Assembly (NCBI GenBank): GCA_035944555.1
Contig: DASZAY010000031.1
Location: 186,001-250,000, forward strand
Reading direction: 5' to 3'
Length of the DNA: 64,000 nt
From: CADCWK01 sp035944555
Lineage (GTDB): Bacteria; Chloroflexota; Chloroflexia; Thermomicrobiales; UBA6265
Shown one piece after another: positions 53,356-62,056 of the stretch. The translations under genes and the position numbers were made by a program. The notes under the pieces are model-generated. The model saw only the letters and a list, made by a program, of their open reading frames with translations, was not told the origin of the DNA and did not search any database. Position 1 is the first letter of the stretch; the number at the start of each line of letters is the position of its first letter.

Positions 53356-53969
53356 GGCCCGTCCTCCCGCGATGCCAGCCAGCCGCTCTCGCTCGCCAGC
53401 TGGCGCAGCCGGGCCAGTGCCCGGGACTGCCGCGTCCGGATCGCCGTGTGGCGCTCGCCCAGCACATCGGCGATCTCCCGGTCGTTCAGTCCCGCCAGCC
53501 GGAACTCGCCGACCTGCCGGTGGGAGTCGGACAGCCGAGCCAGATGAGCCAGGAGTAGGCGCTGCTCTTCGGACGCCTCCGCGGCGCACTCCGGCGGAAC
53601 GTCGTTGGATGGCACGTGCGCGGCCGCTTCGAGCGGCGAGACAGCGGGGCGGGTGCGGACGAGGTCGATCGTCGTGCGGTGGGCGATGGTGAACAGCCAG
53701 GCGCGGAACGACCCGTCCCGAAACTGTCCCAAGCGGTCCATCGCCCGGATGAACACCTGCGACGTCGCGTCCTCGGCCATCTCTCGGTCGCCGAGCCGGA
53801 ACAGGCAGTAGCGGTAGATATCGGGCAGGTAGCGGCGGTAGAGCGGCTCGAAGGCAGCACGGTCGCGCCGGGCCCGTGCGACGACCAATCGCTCCTCCCT
53901 GACTGGATCGGCCGGCGCCGATCCCTCCGGCCCCCAGCGCTCGCGTATCTCGTCCGGCATCGCCGCCAT
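53352..53969 (-). CDS. ECF (extracytoplasmic function) RNA polymerase sigma factor
   Basis: 205 residues. Region 2 is FEPLYRRYLPDIYRYCLFRLGDREMAEDATSQVFIRAMDRLGQF near 35-80 (-10 recognition in RLGDREMAEDATSQVFIRA). Region 4 is DREIADVLGERHTAIRTRQSRALARLRQL near 165-195 (-35 recognition). There is no extra C-terminal domain. ATG at 53969 (MAAMPDEIRERW) follows GGGGA; ATG at 53981 or 53960 are alternatives. The membrane partner gene overlaps it by 4 bases. Target promoters were not identifiable; an upstream self-promoter would lie between this gene and the divergent oxidoreductase, 229 bases. Confidence 0.9.
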   Translation of the reverse strand: MAAMPDEIRERWGPEGSAPADPVREERLVVARARRDRAAFEPLYRRYLPDIYRYCLFRLGDREMAEDATSQVFIRAMDRLGQFRDGSFRAWLFTIAHRTTIDLVRTRPAVSPLEAAAHVPSNDVPPECAAEASEEQRLLLAHLARLSDSHRQVGEFRLAGLNDREIADVLGERHTAIRTRQSRALARLRQLASESGWLASREDGP

Positions 53970-54197
53970 GTGCTTCCCCATCCCGGCCCGTCGACCCGGC
54001 GGCACCTTTGCCAACCAACCTGTAGAAAGGACGGGGATTCGGTCCGATATGTGGCACACCGCGCCGTCGCGGATTACCGAACCGGGCCAGGCGCGACTGT
54101 GCACGGCGCCCGGAGCGCCGGCGGGCAGCAGGAGGGCCGGTGCTACACTCTGGTATCCCGGATTTCGCCCCATTCCACCCCAGAGGACGCCACCGAG

Positions 54198-57100
54198 ATG
54201 GCTGACCCCACCCCCACGACCCCGCCGAGCGGTGCGCCGCTCCCCACGACCTCTCCGGTGACGTCGGCGGCGACCGCCGCCCCCAAGGCCACGACTCCGA
54301 CGGCGCCGCTCCACATCGTCGAGCGCGAGCGGCGCCGGAAGATCGGGGAGTCCGAGACCCAGCGCGTGCTGCGGGCCGAGCTCGAGGCCCGCCTGTCCGG
54401 CGAAGTCCGCTTCGACGATGTCTCGCGGATGCTCTACTCCACCGATGCCAGCAACTACCAGATTGAGCCGGTCGGCGTCGTGATCCCGAGGACGACCGAG
54501 GATGTCCTCGCCACGGTCGAACTGGCCTTCAGCCACGGCGTGCCGGTGCTGGCCCGGGGCGGCGGCTCGTCGCTGGCCGGGCAGGCGGTCGGCGCCGCGC
54601 TGGTCATCGACTATTCCAAGTATCTCAACCGTATCCTCGATGTGAACCCCGAGGAGCGGACCGTCACCGTCGAGCCCGGCATCACGCTGGAGCAGCTCAA
54701 CGGGCAGCTCAAGGCCAGCGGGCTGATGTTCGGCCCGGACCCGTCGTCGCTGGACCGCGCCACGATCGGTGGCGTGATCAGCAACAACGCCAGCGGCTCG
54801 CACTCCATCCTCTACGGCATGGCGGGCGACCACCTCACCTCCGCCCGCGTGGCGCTGGGCGATGGCGGCACGGTCGACCTCGGCCCTGCCGGTTCGGAGG
54901 GCTACGCCGGGCGAGCAGGTCACGACGACCCGTACGGCCGGCTGCTGTCGCAGATCCTCGCCTTCCGGGAGACGCACCACGAGACGATCGCCCGCGACTT
55001 CCCCCGCCACTGGCGCCGCGCCACCGGCTACAGCCTCAACGAGCTGACCAAGCCGGACGGCACCCTCAATGTCAGCCGCCTGATGGCCTCGGCCGAGGGT
55101 ACGCTCGGGGCCATGCTCCGGGCGCAGCTGACGCTTGTCCCGACACCAAAGCGGACCGCACTGGTCATGCTGCAGTTCGACGACCTCGTCCGGGCGATGG
55201 AAGCGGTGCCGGTCCTGCTTGAGGCCGAGCCATCGGCTGTCGAATTGATGGACCGGCTGCTGATCGACCTGACCCGGCAGCAACCCGGCTACGCCCGACA
55301 GATCAATCTGATCCACGGCGACCCGGCCGCGGTCCTCGTCGTCGAGTTCTACGGCGAGGATGAGGACGACCTCGTCCGCCAGTGCCGCCGGGTCGAGCAG
55401 CTGATCCAGGATCGCGGCATCGGGCTGGTCACCGAGCCGCTGCGGGTGCTGGATCCGGTCACTCAGAAGGACGTCTGGACCGTCCGGAAGGCCGGGCTGG
55501 GTCTGCTGATGAGCATCAAGGGCGACTACAAGCCGGTGCCGGTGATCGAGGACGTCTCGGTCCCGGTCGAGCACCTGGCCGACTACGTCCGCGCCATCAC
55601 CAAGCTGGTCGAGCAGCACGGCACGACAGCCGCCTTCTACGCCCACGCCTCGGCCGGCTGCCTCCACGTCCGTCCGCTGCTCAATCTCAAGAGCATCGAG
55701 GGTGTGACGGCGATGCGCGAGCTGGGCATCGCCGCCTGCGAGCTTGTCACCCGGTTCGGCGGGGTGATGTCTGGAGAGCACGGCGACGGGCTGCAGCGCG
55801 GCGAACTCAACGAGCGGCTCTTCGGGCCGGAGCTGTATGGCGCGATGAAGGAGCTCAAGGGCATCTTCGACCCGCGCGGCCTGTTCAACCCCGGCAAGAT
55901 CGTCGACAGCCCGCCGATGACGGAGAACCTGCGCTACGGCCCCGGCTACCGGCCGATGGAGCCCAAGACGTTCCTCGACTTCCGCGCGGAGGGCGGCCTG
56001 CTCGGCGCCGTCGAGATGTGCAACGGTGCCGCCGTCTGCCGCAAGCTCAAGGCGGGCACGATGTGCCCCTCGTTTATGGCGACCAAGGACGAACAGGACA
56101 CCACGCGCGGGCGCGCCAATGCCTTGCGCAACGCGCTGGCCGGGCAGGTCTTCGAGCCAAAGGACTTCACCTCGAAGAAGACCTACGAGGTGATGGACCT
56201 CTGCCTGTCCTGCAAGGCCTGCAAGACGGAATGCCCGTCGTCCGTCGACATGGCCAAGATCAAGACCGAGTTCCTGGCTCAGTACCAGGCGGTCCACGGC
56301 ACGCCGCTCCGGTCGCGTGTCTTCGGCCACATCCACACGCTTTCGAAAGTTTCGGCTCCGGTCGCGCCGCTGGCCAATCTCGCGCTGAAGACGCCGCTGG
56401 CTGGTCCGGCGATGCGGGCCCTCGGCGTCCATCCCAACCGGAAGCTGCCCCAGTTTCAGCGCAAGACCTTCCCGCAATTCTTCCGGGAGTGGCGGAAGGA
56501 GCATCCGATCGCCGGGCGGGACATCCGCGGGCAGGTCGTCTACTTCCATGACACCTTCGCCACCTACAACTACCCGGCAATCGGCATGGCGGCCGTCCGG
56601 CTGCTGGACGCGGCCGGGTTCGACGTCATCCTGGAGGAACGCCGGGTCTGCTGCGGCCGACCGATGCTGAGCAAGGGACTGGTCGGCGACGCACGCAAGC
56701 TGGCCCGGCGGAACGTCCAGTTGCTGGCGCCGTACGCGAAGCGCGGTATCCCGATCATCGGCACCGAACCGAGCTGCATCCTGACGCTGCGGGACGAATA
56801 CGCTGACCTGTTGCCGGATGACGCCGATGTGGCGCTGCTCGGCGAGCACTCCTTCATGGTCGACGAGTTCCTGGCGAAGCTGGCGGCGGAGGGTGACCTC
56901 GGGATCGACTGGCTGACCCGACAGGGACCCGAAGTCCTGTTCCATGGCCACTGCCACCAGAAGGCGCTGATCGGGATCGGCCCCTCGCTGCAGATCCTCC
57001 GCGAGAGCGGCTGCCGCCCGCGGGAGACCGGCGCGGGGTGCTGCGGGATGGCCGGCTCGTTCGGCTACGAGAACGAGCACTACGACGTGTCGAAGAAGAT

Positions 57101-57299
57101 CATGGAGGAGCGGTTGCTGCCGGCCGTGATGGCAGCGACGCCGGAGACGATCGTCTCGGTCGCCGGCGTTTCCTGCCGCCAGCAGATCGAGCACTTCGCC
57201 GACCAGACCCCGCAGCACATCGTCGAGGTCCTCGCCGACCGGATCGCGCCAGGCCATGTCTGGCACAAGCCGGTGGTCGCCGTCGCGGCTGCCGACTGA
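54198..57299 (+). CDS. FAD-linked and 4Fe-4S oxidoreductase fusion (GlcD/GlpC-like, D-2-hydroxyacid dehydrogenase type)
   Basis: 1033 residues. A Pro/Thr-rich leader (about 1-40) is followed by a PCMH FAD domain (VPVLARGGGSSLAGQAVG near 115, GGVISNNASGSHS near 195) and FAD-oxidase C-terminal domain (SAGCLHVRPLLN near 485, GEHGDGLQRGELN near 525). Then come Fe-S segments with LCLSCKACKTECPSSVDMAKIK near 670, and two cysteine-rich CCG domains (RRVCCGRP near 815; HGHCHQKA and GAGCCGMAGSFG near 930). This is the plan of YdiJ-like and GlcDF-fusion proteins oxidising D-lactate, glycolate or D-2-hydroxyglutarate. Which one is open. ATG at 54198 has a GAGGA 11 bases upstream. Followed by a strong hairpin. 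Confidence 0.92.
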   Translation: MADPTPTTPPSGAPLPTTSPVTSAATAAPKATTPTAPLHIVERERRRKIGESETQRVLRAELEARLSGEVRFDDVSRMLYSTDASNYQIEPVGVVIPRTTEDVLATVELAFSHGVPVLARGGGSSLAGQAVGAALVIDYSKYLNRILDVNPEERTVTVEPGITLEQLNGQLKASGLMFGPDPSSLDRATIGGVISNNASGSHSILYGMAGDHLTSARVALGDGGTVDLGPAGSEGYAGRAGHDDPYGRLLSQILAFRETHHETIARDFPRHWRRATGYSLNELTKPDGTLNVSRLMASAEGTLGAMLRAQLTLVPTPKRTALVMLQFDDLVRAMEAVPVLLEAEPSAVELMDRLLIDLTRQQPGYARQINLIHGDPAAVLVVEFYGEDEDDLVRQCRRVEQLIQDRGIGLVTEPLRVLDPVTQKDVWTVRKAGLGLLMSIKGDYKPVPVIEDVSVPVEHLADYVRAITKLVEQHGTTAAFYAHASAGCLHVRPLLNLKSIEGVTAMRELGIAACELVTRFGGVMSGEHGDGLQRGELNERLFGPELYGAMKELKGIFDPRGLFNPGKIVDSPPMTENLRYGPGYRPMEPKTFLDFRAEGGLLGAVEMCNGAAVCRKLKAGTMCPSFMATKDEQDTTRGRANALRNALAGQVFEPKDFTSKKTYEVMDLCLSCKACKTECPSSVDMAKIKTEFLAQYQAVHGTPLRSRVFGHIHTLSKVSAPVAPLANLALKTPLAGPAMRALGVHPNRKLPQFQRKTFPQFFREWRKEHPIAGRDIRGQVVYFHDTFATYNYPAIGMAAVRLLDAAGFDVILEERRVCCGRPMLSKGLVGDARKLARRNVQLLAPYAKRGIPIIGTEPSCILTLRDEYADLLPDDADVALLGEHSFMVDEFLAKLAAEGDLGIDWLTRQGPEVLFHGHCHQKALIGIGPSLQILRESGCRPRETGAGCCGMAGSFGYENEHYDVSKKIMEERLLPAVMAATPETIVSVAGVSCRQQIEHFADQTPQHIVEVLADRIAPGHVWHKPVVAVAAAD

Positions 57300-57334
57300 C
57301 CCACAGACGCCACGACATCCCGGTCCCATTCATG

Positions 57335-57365
57335 CAACGCACTACCCAGCTCGGGTGGTGCGTTG
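57335..57365 (+). terminator. 13-bp hairpin after the FAD/Fe-S oxidoreductase gene
   Basis: CAACGCACTACCC (57335-57347) pairs with GGGTGGTGCGTTG (57353-57365; one G-T pair) around AGCTC, 36 bases past the stop. No long T-run. Confidence 0.6.
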
Positions 57366-57429
57366 GTGTATGGTCCTGAGCGCCGCGGGACTGCCCCGGC
57401 AACGAATGGACAGGCGGGGCACCGGAACG

Positions 57430-58338
57430 ATGACAGGGGCGACGGGGGTCGCGACGAGCGGCATCACCGGTGATCAGGCACGGCGATCTGCCCGGCAGCT
57501 CCCACCCGGTCCCTGGCGGATCCTATGGGCAGCCGGGCAGATCGCCGTGCTCTACGCCATCCTGCAGACCTACACCGTCCTCCGGCGCTCGTTCTTCCAG
57601 CAGCCGGCCAGCGAGGCGTTCGACAACGCGCTCGACCTGATCCGCTGGCAGGGCTGGATCGGCCACAACTTCGAGCTCGACCTCCAGCGATGGGCGCTCC
57701 AGCATGACTGGCTGATCGACGTCGTCAACGGCTACTACCGGAACTTCAAACCGGTGCTCTACGTCTGCGCCGTCCTCGCCTGCCTGTTCGCTCCGGTCGG
57801 CTATCGCTTCGTCCGGCGGGCGTTCGTCTCCGTGACGCTGCTGGCCGCTCCCTGGTACGCGCTGTTTCCCTTGTCACCGCCCCGGTTCATGGACCCGTAC
57901 GGCTACCCCTTCGTCGACACCCTGAATGCCCTGAGCACGACCCCGAACGCGACGACCGGCTTCAACGCCGCCAACCAGTTCGCCGCCATGCCAAGCATGC
58001 ACATGGGTTGGACCTCGATGGCCGCGCTGTTCCTCGCCGTGACCTTCCGGCGCTACCACGTCGGAGCGATCATCGGCCTGCTCCACCTGTCGATGATGGC
58101 CTACGTCGTCATGGTCACCGGCAATCACTTCGTCTTCGACATCTACAGCGGGCTGATCCTGGCTGGAACCGCACTCGCGATCGCATGGTGGTTGCCGGAT
58201 CGATTGCCGTGGACCGCGGCGTTCAACCGCCTGCTCTCGGCGCTCGCTCGCCTGACTAGGCTACGTGGCCTGGAACCGGCCCCGATCCCCGAGGGGTCGC
58301 CAGCTTCCCGCCACCGTGTCCGGCGACAGACCGGATGA
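57430..58338 (+). CDS. PAP2-superfamily membrane phosphatase (AUR1/inositolphosphotransferase-like)
   Basis: 302 residues, six membrane segments. The PAP2 catalytic marks are RFMDPYG near 150, the AMPSMHMGWTSMA signature near 187, and GNHFVFDIYSGLIL near 237, with the His and Asp of the triad. Members hydrolyse or transfer phosphate on lipids such as prenyl or inositol lipids. Three starts are possible (57370, 57406, 57430); none has a good ribosome-binding site and I used 57430 because the hydrophobic core begins soon after. It overlaps the next gene (ATGA at 58335-58338), so the pair is one operon. Confidence 0.85.
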   Translation: MTGATGVATSGITGDQARRSARQLPPGPWRILWAAGQIAVLYAILQTYTVLRRSFFQQPASEAFDNALDLIRWQGWIGHNFELDLQRWALQHDWLIDVVNGYYRNFKPVLYVCAVLACLFAPVGYRFVRRAFVSVTLLAAPWYALFPLSPPRFMDPYGYPFVDTLNALSTTPNATTGFNAANQFAAMPSMHMGWTSMAALFLAVTFRRYHVGAIIGLLHLSMMAYVVMVTGNHFVFDIYSGLILAGTALAIAWWLPDRLPWTAAFNRLLSALARLTRLRGLEPAPIPEGSPASRHRVRRQTG

Positions 58339-60839
58339 CGAACCCGCTTCTTCTTCCCGTTCCCGAGCGCCGGGCCAACGCGCTTGCGGCGATCGCGCTC
58401 ATTCTCATCATCACGATCCTGACCCTGCCCGTCGTCTGGGGCGGCGTCCGGCTGGGGCAGGACACCGCGACCCAGTTCTACCCGTGGTATTTCAACCTCG
58501 GGGAGCGCCTGCGGGACGGCGGGATCCCGGAGTGGAACCCGCATCAGTTCAGCGGCACTCCCCTGGCCGCCGATCCGCAATCGGGCTGGATGTACCTGCC
58601 CGCGATGCTGATCTTCACGTTGCTCCCCCTGTCGGTCGCGGTCGTCGTCCAGATCGCGGGACACATCACCCTCGCGATGACCGGTACGTACTGGCTGGCT
58701 CGCCGCGTCGGCCTCGGTCGGGTCGGAGCGTTGGTCGCGGGGACCGCCCTGGCCGGTTCGGGCGTGCTCTATGGCCGCCTGCCCAGCGGGCCGGCGTCGT
58801 ACCAGGTCCTGACATGGATCCCCTGGGTGCTGCTCGGTGCCGAGATCGCGATGCGGGCCGGGACCTGGCGCGGCCGGGTGGCTGGCTGGGCGCTGGCCAG
58901 CCTTGCCGTCAGCCAGGCACTGGCCGCATGGGTCGGACAGGTCAGCTACTACACGCTGCTGCTGCTCGCCGCCTGGATCCTGTTCCGGGCGCTCTGGGGA
59001 GCTCGCCGGCCGGTTGGTGGCACGCCGGAGGGCGTGTTCGCGCCGGTCACACCGTTGTCGATCACGCCTCGCCCGCTGCCCCGCCTCGACCGGCCATCAC
59101 TCGTCCGGCTGATCGTCCATGGCGTCACCATGCTCATCATCGGGCTGGGCCTGAGCGCGGCCGGCCTGCTTCCCCGGCTGGAATTCAACCTCGTCTCCAA
59201 CGCGGCGGTCGGCGAATACACCACGGACGTCGGCGGCGTGATCGGCGGATCGTCCGGCGACGACGTGCTCGGTCGCCTGTTCGAGCCGTCGATCTACTAC
59301 CCGGGGGCGGCCGTTCTCGCGCTGGCGGTGATCGGCATCCTCGTGGCTCGCGGCCGGTACGGCATGCCGTTCTGGCTGGCGACCGCCCTCCTCGCGATCG
59401 TCCTGACGATCCCGGTCAGCACCCCGGTCCACTGGCTGTTCTACCTGTTGCCTCAGTTCGAGACCCTCCACAGTCACTGGCCGGAACGCGTGATCATCAT
59501 CGCCTTACCGCCACTGGCGATCATGGCCGGGGCTGGCGCACAGGCACTGGTCGACGGATCGCGGGTCACCGGCCATATGGGGTTGCGGGTCGCGGCGATC
59601 GTCCTGCCCCCCCTGGCCCTGGCGGGCTTCGCGGTGGTCGGGCAGGTGTCCTGGGTGGCGGTGGCCAGCGTGGTCGGCGTCCTCGCCATCGTCGCCATCC
59701 GCCTGCTCGGCCCCGAGGACTGGCGGGTCCAGCTTCGTCACCCCCGCGCCAACGACGAGCGGCCGATGAGCTGGCTGCCGGCCCTCCTGATCGCGGTCGT
59801 GCTGGCCGATCTGCTGGCGATGAACGAGGCGTTGCAGTCGCAGGCGCCCTTCGGCGGCTTCCACCGCCGGGACATCAACTCCTACTACGCTCCCTCCGAT
59901 GCCGCCTCCTTCCTGCTGGACCGCTACGAGACCGAAGGTCCATTCCGCTTCGCCGGGTATGATCCGGCCGTCGGGACCATCGAGAACGGGCTCGACGTCC
60001 TCTACCGGTACCAGTTCCCCGATCCGATCACGCGGGAACTCACGGTCAACAACCGGGCGACGATCCTTGGGCTGGAGGACACGCAGGGGTACAACCCGCT
60101 GCAGCTCGCCTACTACGTCGAACTGGTTGAGGCGATGAACGGCGGCCCACAGGAGTACCACGGCGCCGCCCTGTATCCCGGCGGGATCGACTCGCCGATC
60201 CTCGACCTGCTCAACGCCCGCTATCTCATCGTTCCGGCCACCTACGGCGCGGACCGGACCGACCTTGCCGCCATCGATCAGACATGGACGACTGTCTACG
60301 CCGATGATCGGGTCCGCGTCGTCGAGAACCCGGAGCCGCTGCCCCGCGGGTGGCCGGTGTTCGAATCACGGACCGTCGCGGAGGGCGAGGCTCTGCCCCT
60401 GCTCGCGTCAGGCGAGGTGGATCCACGGCAGGTCGCCATCTTCGAGCAAGGCGCCGGTCCGGACGATCCGGGCCGGGAGGACGTCGGCTGGGACGGGACA
60501 GGCACGGTCCGCGTGCTGGCGTCGGAAGACCCGGACACGGTGCGGGTCGCGACGACCATCACCGTCCCGCACTACGTCGTCCTCAGCGAGATCGCCTACC
60601 CGGCCTGGGACGCGACCTTCAATGGCGAAGCGGTCGAGGTGCTGACGGTTGACCACGGGTTGCGCGCGGTTCTTGTCCCCGGGGCCGGCGAACTCAGCCT
60701 GACCTACGACAGCGTCGCCACCCGGATTGGCCTGGCGATCACCCTTGGGACGGCCCTGCTGGTGATGATCGCGGTCGTCGTCGCGCTCCGGATCTCCCGG
60801 CGAACGAGTGCGGGCGCCGGGTCCGTCGCGAGCTCCTGA
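58335..60839 (+). CDS. YfhO-family integral membrane glycosyltransferase-like protein
   Basis: 834 residues. The N-terminal half has about 12 membrane segments; DTATQFYPWYFNLGERLRDG near 40 and PEWNPHQFSGTPLAADPQSGWMY near 62-84 are YfhO marks of the GT-C fold. The C-terminal ~300 residues after residue 490 are an extracellular beta-rich domain that ends in one more membrane helix near 800-820. Relatives add sugars to lipoteichoic or lipid acceptors in Firmicutes; here the substrate is unknown. The start overlaps the PAP2 stop, so both probably act on the same lipid-linked substrate. The promoter of the next region starts 34 bases later. Confidence 0.87.
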   Translation: MTNPLLLPVPERRANALAAIALILIITILTLPVVWGGVRLGQDTATQFYPWYFNLGERLRDGGIPEWNPHQFSGTPLAADPQSGWMYLPAMLIFTLLPLSVAVVVQIAGHITLAMTGTYWLARRVGLGRVGALVAGTALAGSGVLYGRLPSGPASYQVLTWIPWVLLGAEIAMRAGTWRGRVAGWALASLAVSQALAAWVGQVSYYTLLLLAAWILFRALWGARRPVGGTPEGVFAPVTPLSITPRPLPRLDRPSLVRLIVHGVTMLIIGLGLSAAGLLPRLEFNLVSNAAVGEYTTDVGGVIGGSSGDDVLGRLFEPSIYYPGAAVLALAVIGILVARGRYGMPFWLATALLAIVLTIPVSTPVHWLFYLLPQFETLHSHWPERVIIIALPPLAIMAGAGAQALVDGSRVTGHMGLRVAAIVLPPLALAGFAVVGQVSWVAVASVVGVLAIVAIRLLGPEDWRVQLRHPRANDERPMSWLPALLIAVVLADLLAMNEALQSQAPFGGFHRRDINSYYAPSDAASFLLDRYETEGPFRFAGYDPAVGTIENGLDVLYRYQFPDPITRELTVNNRATILGLEDTQGYNPLQLAYYVELVEAMNGGPQEYHGAALYPGGIDSPILDLLNARYLIVPATYGADRTDLAAIDQTWTTVYADDRVRVVENPEPLPRGWPVFESRTVAEGEALPLLASGEVDPRQVAIFEQGAGPDDPGREDVGWDGTGTVRVLASEDPDTVRVATTITVPHYVVLSEIAYPAWDATFNGEAVEVLTVDHGLRAVLVPGAGELSLTYDSVATRIGLAITLGTALLVMIAVVVALRISRRTSAGAGSVASS

Positions 60840-60872
60840 TCAGCCGATGTTGGCGAATTCCGCCAGAGGGTA

Positions 60873-60902
60873 TTGACATCCCCTAGCGGCCGATGATAGG
60901 TT
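60873..60902 (+). promoter_or_regulatory. sigma-70-type promoter of the structured leader
   Basis: TTGACA (60873-60878), 18 bases, TAGGTT (60897-60902). It is the best -35 box in this end of the window. RNA would start near 60908, just before the first leader hairpin. Confidence 0.6.
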
Positions 60903-60908
60903 GACGAA

Positions 60909-61018
60909 GGTCCGGAGGCAGTCGCCCCGCGGACCCGGCTGGAGCGGGACCTGAGGTGGTCCCGTCCGCACACGACATCAGCCGCACGGCTGGCAGGTGA
61001 TCGGGCAGGATCCCGGTC
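60909..61018 (+). ncRNA. structured RNA leader with four tandem hairpins
   Basis: HP1 GGTCCG/CGGACC (60909-60914, 60930-60935), HP2 CGGGACC/GGTCCCG (60945-60951, 60958-60964), HP3 CAGCC/GGCTG (60979-60983, 60988-60992), HP4 GATCGGG/CCCGGTC (60999-61005, 61012-61018; one T-G pair). They sit between a good promoter and a strong ribosome-binding site. I do not recognise a known riboswitch; a Y-RNA-like or attenuator role is conjecture. Confidence 0.5.
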
Positions 61019-61044
61019 TCGCGAACCAGGAAGGAGGAGTCCCC

Positions 61045-61203
61045 ATGATTCGACGGATCGATCGCATTGACGCGCGCCTGAACGCCGCGCAAGCGCATTG
61101 CTCTGGCATGACCGTGGGTGGACTCTGCCCTACCGGGTTTGCGCGACTGCGTGGGTTCACTGTGCCCTTCACGGCCCCCGTGTGCCCCGGAGGTCTCCAA
61201 TGA
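61045..61203 (+). CDS. 52-residue leader peptide or small protein, unknown
   Basis: MIRRIDRIDARLNAAQAH begins the 52-residue sequence, which also holds three cysteines (CSG near 19, LCPTG near 28, VCPGG near 47) and several Gly-Pro turns. The ribosome-binding site AGGAAGGAGGAG, 4-12 bases upstream of ATG 61045, is among the best in the window, which argues for translation. It is preceded by four RNA hairpins and followed by a terminator-like hairpin, so it may be a regulatory leader peptide. It has no resemblance to the three small proteins downstream. No family is recognised. Confidence 0.55.
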   Translation: MIRRIDRIDARLNAAQAHCSGMTVGGLCPTGFARLRGFTVPFTAPVCPGGLQ

Positions 61204-61213
61204 CGTTGGTCGT

Positions 61214-61230
61214 CGCGCTGGGATAGCGCG
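61214..61230 (+). repeat. hairpin before the terminator
   Basis: CGCGCT (61214-61219) and AGCGCG (61225-61230) around GGGAT. It lies 11 bases after the stop of the 52-codon ORF, giving a two-hairpin attenuator layout with the next element. Confidence 0.45.
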
Positions 61231-61254
61231 CTCCACGCATTGCGAGATCGTCCG

Positions 61255-61288
61255 GAAGCCCGGGGAGGCCAACGCCGCCCCGGGCTTC
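61255..61288 (+). terminator. long hairpin terminator/attenuator
   Basis: GAAGCCCGGGG (61255-61265) with CCCCGGGCTTC (61278-61288), an inner GGC/GCC stem with a CAAC loop and a 1x1 internal loop. A weak TT-CTT tract follows. It lies between the leader ORF and the downstream small genes. Confidence 0.6.
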
Positions 61289-61547
61289 TTCATGCCCTCC
61301 GGGACGGCCGCGGTCCACCAGCCCGAGGTACCGATCCACCGCTCGCAATGACTCGATCCACAACGCCAACGATGTCGGTCGCCTCCCCGGGGCGGGCCCT
61401 GGATCCGTATTGCCTCGACAGCGGGCACTGGAGCCAGAAATGACGCTTTCCGCCACATTGACCTGATTTGCCCCACCCGGGATCCAGGGCTTCGCCCGTG
61501 CCCGGCAACCGTTCCGCCTTCTGATTCCACTAAGGGAGTTGCCCGAC

Positions 61548-61712
61548 ATGATCGCTTCCGAATTGCTGTACGACCTCGCCAAGGATCGCCGTCGTGCGCT
61601 GCTCGCCGCCGCCGCGGCCGACCGCACCAACCGCCCCGTTGTCACCCGCGCCCCCTGGCGCCAGGCGGTCGGGGCCCGGCTGATCCGCGCCGGACTCGCG
61701 CTCGTCGCGTGA
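61548..61712 (+). CDS. small alanine/arginine-rich protein A (54 residues), member of a three-gene family
   Basis: The sequence opens MIASELLYDLAKDRRRALL and then runs alanine-rich through AAAAADR to VVTRAPWRQAVGARLIRAGLALVA. An amphipathic basic N-terminal helix is followed by a hydrophobic helix ending in LIRAGLAL. ATG at 61548 has AAGGGAGTTGCCCGAC upstream, nearly the same as that of protein C. It shares the pattern helix-AAA-R, then V-x-x-x-LI-x-x-G with the next two proteins. It is too short to be found by ordinary length cut-offs. No known family is recognised; a membrane-associated or RNA-binding small protein is possible. Confidence 0.6.
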   Translation: MIASELLYDLAKDRRRALLAAAAADRTNRPVVTRAPWRQAVGARLIRAGLALVA

Positions 61713-61781
61713 CCGATTCGCCCGGCTCGTCCGCCGGAACACTGCGACTACTGCGTCACTCATCGAATGGAGACCTACGCC

Positions 61782-62009
61782 GTGTACTACCCACCTCAGC
61801 TCTACGCGGAAGCCGCCGCCGAGCGGCAGCACACTCTGCTGGCCCGGGCCGCCGCCGAGCGCCGTTACCCGTCGGCCCGACGCTCGAACCTGGTGCGCTA
61901 CCTCGCCGGCCGCGCCCTGATCGCCGCCGGTACCTGGCTCGGCGGCCAGCCGGCGCCCGTTCTGGGCACCAGCTCCGGGACGAGCCCGGCCGTCCCGGCC
62001 ACGACCTGA
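61782..62009 (+). CDS. small protein B (75 residues), same family
   Basis: Shared features with A and C: LYAEAAAERQHTLLARAAAERR, then RSNLVRYLAGRALIAAGTWLGG, then a Pro/Ser/Thr-rich tail (QPAPVLGTSS onward). I chose GTG at 61782 (MYYPPQ), because GGAG lies 9 bases upstream, aligned with the others; ATG at 61767 (METYAVYYPPQ) would lack a ribosome-binding site. It lies 69 bases after protein A. The RALIAAG-WLGG segment parallels SALIRLGEAIGG of protein C. Function unknown. Confidence 0.6.
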   Translation: MYYPPQLYAEAAAERQHTLLARAAAERRYPSARRSNLVRYLAGRALIAAGTWLGGQPAPVLGTSSGTSPAVPATT

Positions 62010-62056
62010 ACCCGTGCAGACCGACGCCCAGCCCTCAGACGAAAGGGAGTTGACCG

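Noticed and set aside
53970..57329. Minus-strand open frame extending the sigma factor upstream by more than 1,100 codons
   Set aside because: Only the last ~205 codons show sigma-factor motifs. The rest lies opposite the FAD/Fe-S oxidoreductase and is a shadow.
60909..61288. Firm identification of a Y RNA
   Set aside because: I found no match to the tRNA-like module or to the conserved Ro-binding helix described for Y RNAs. Only location and general structure support it, so it stays a hypothesis.
61348..61443. 31-codon frame (MTRSTTPTMSV...) between the terminator and small protein A
   Set aside because: No ribosome-binding site and no similarity to the small proteins; likely chance.
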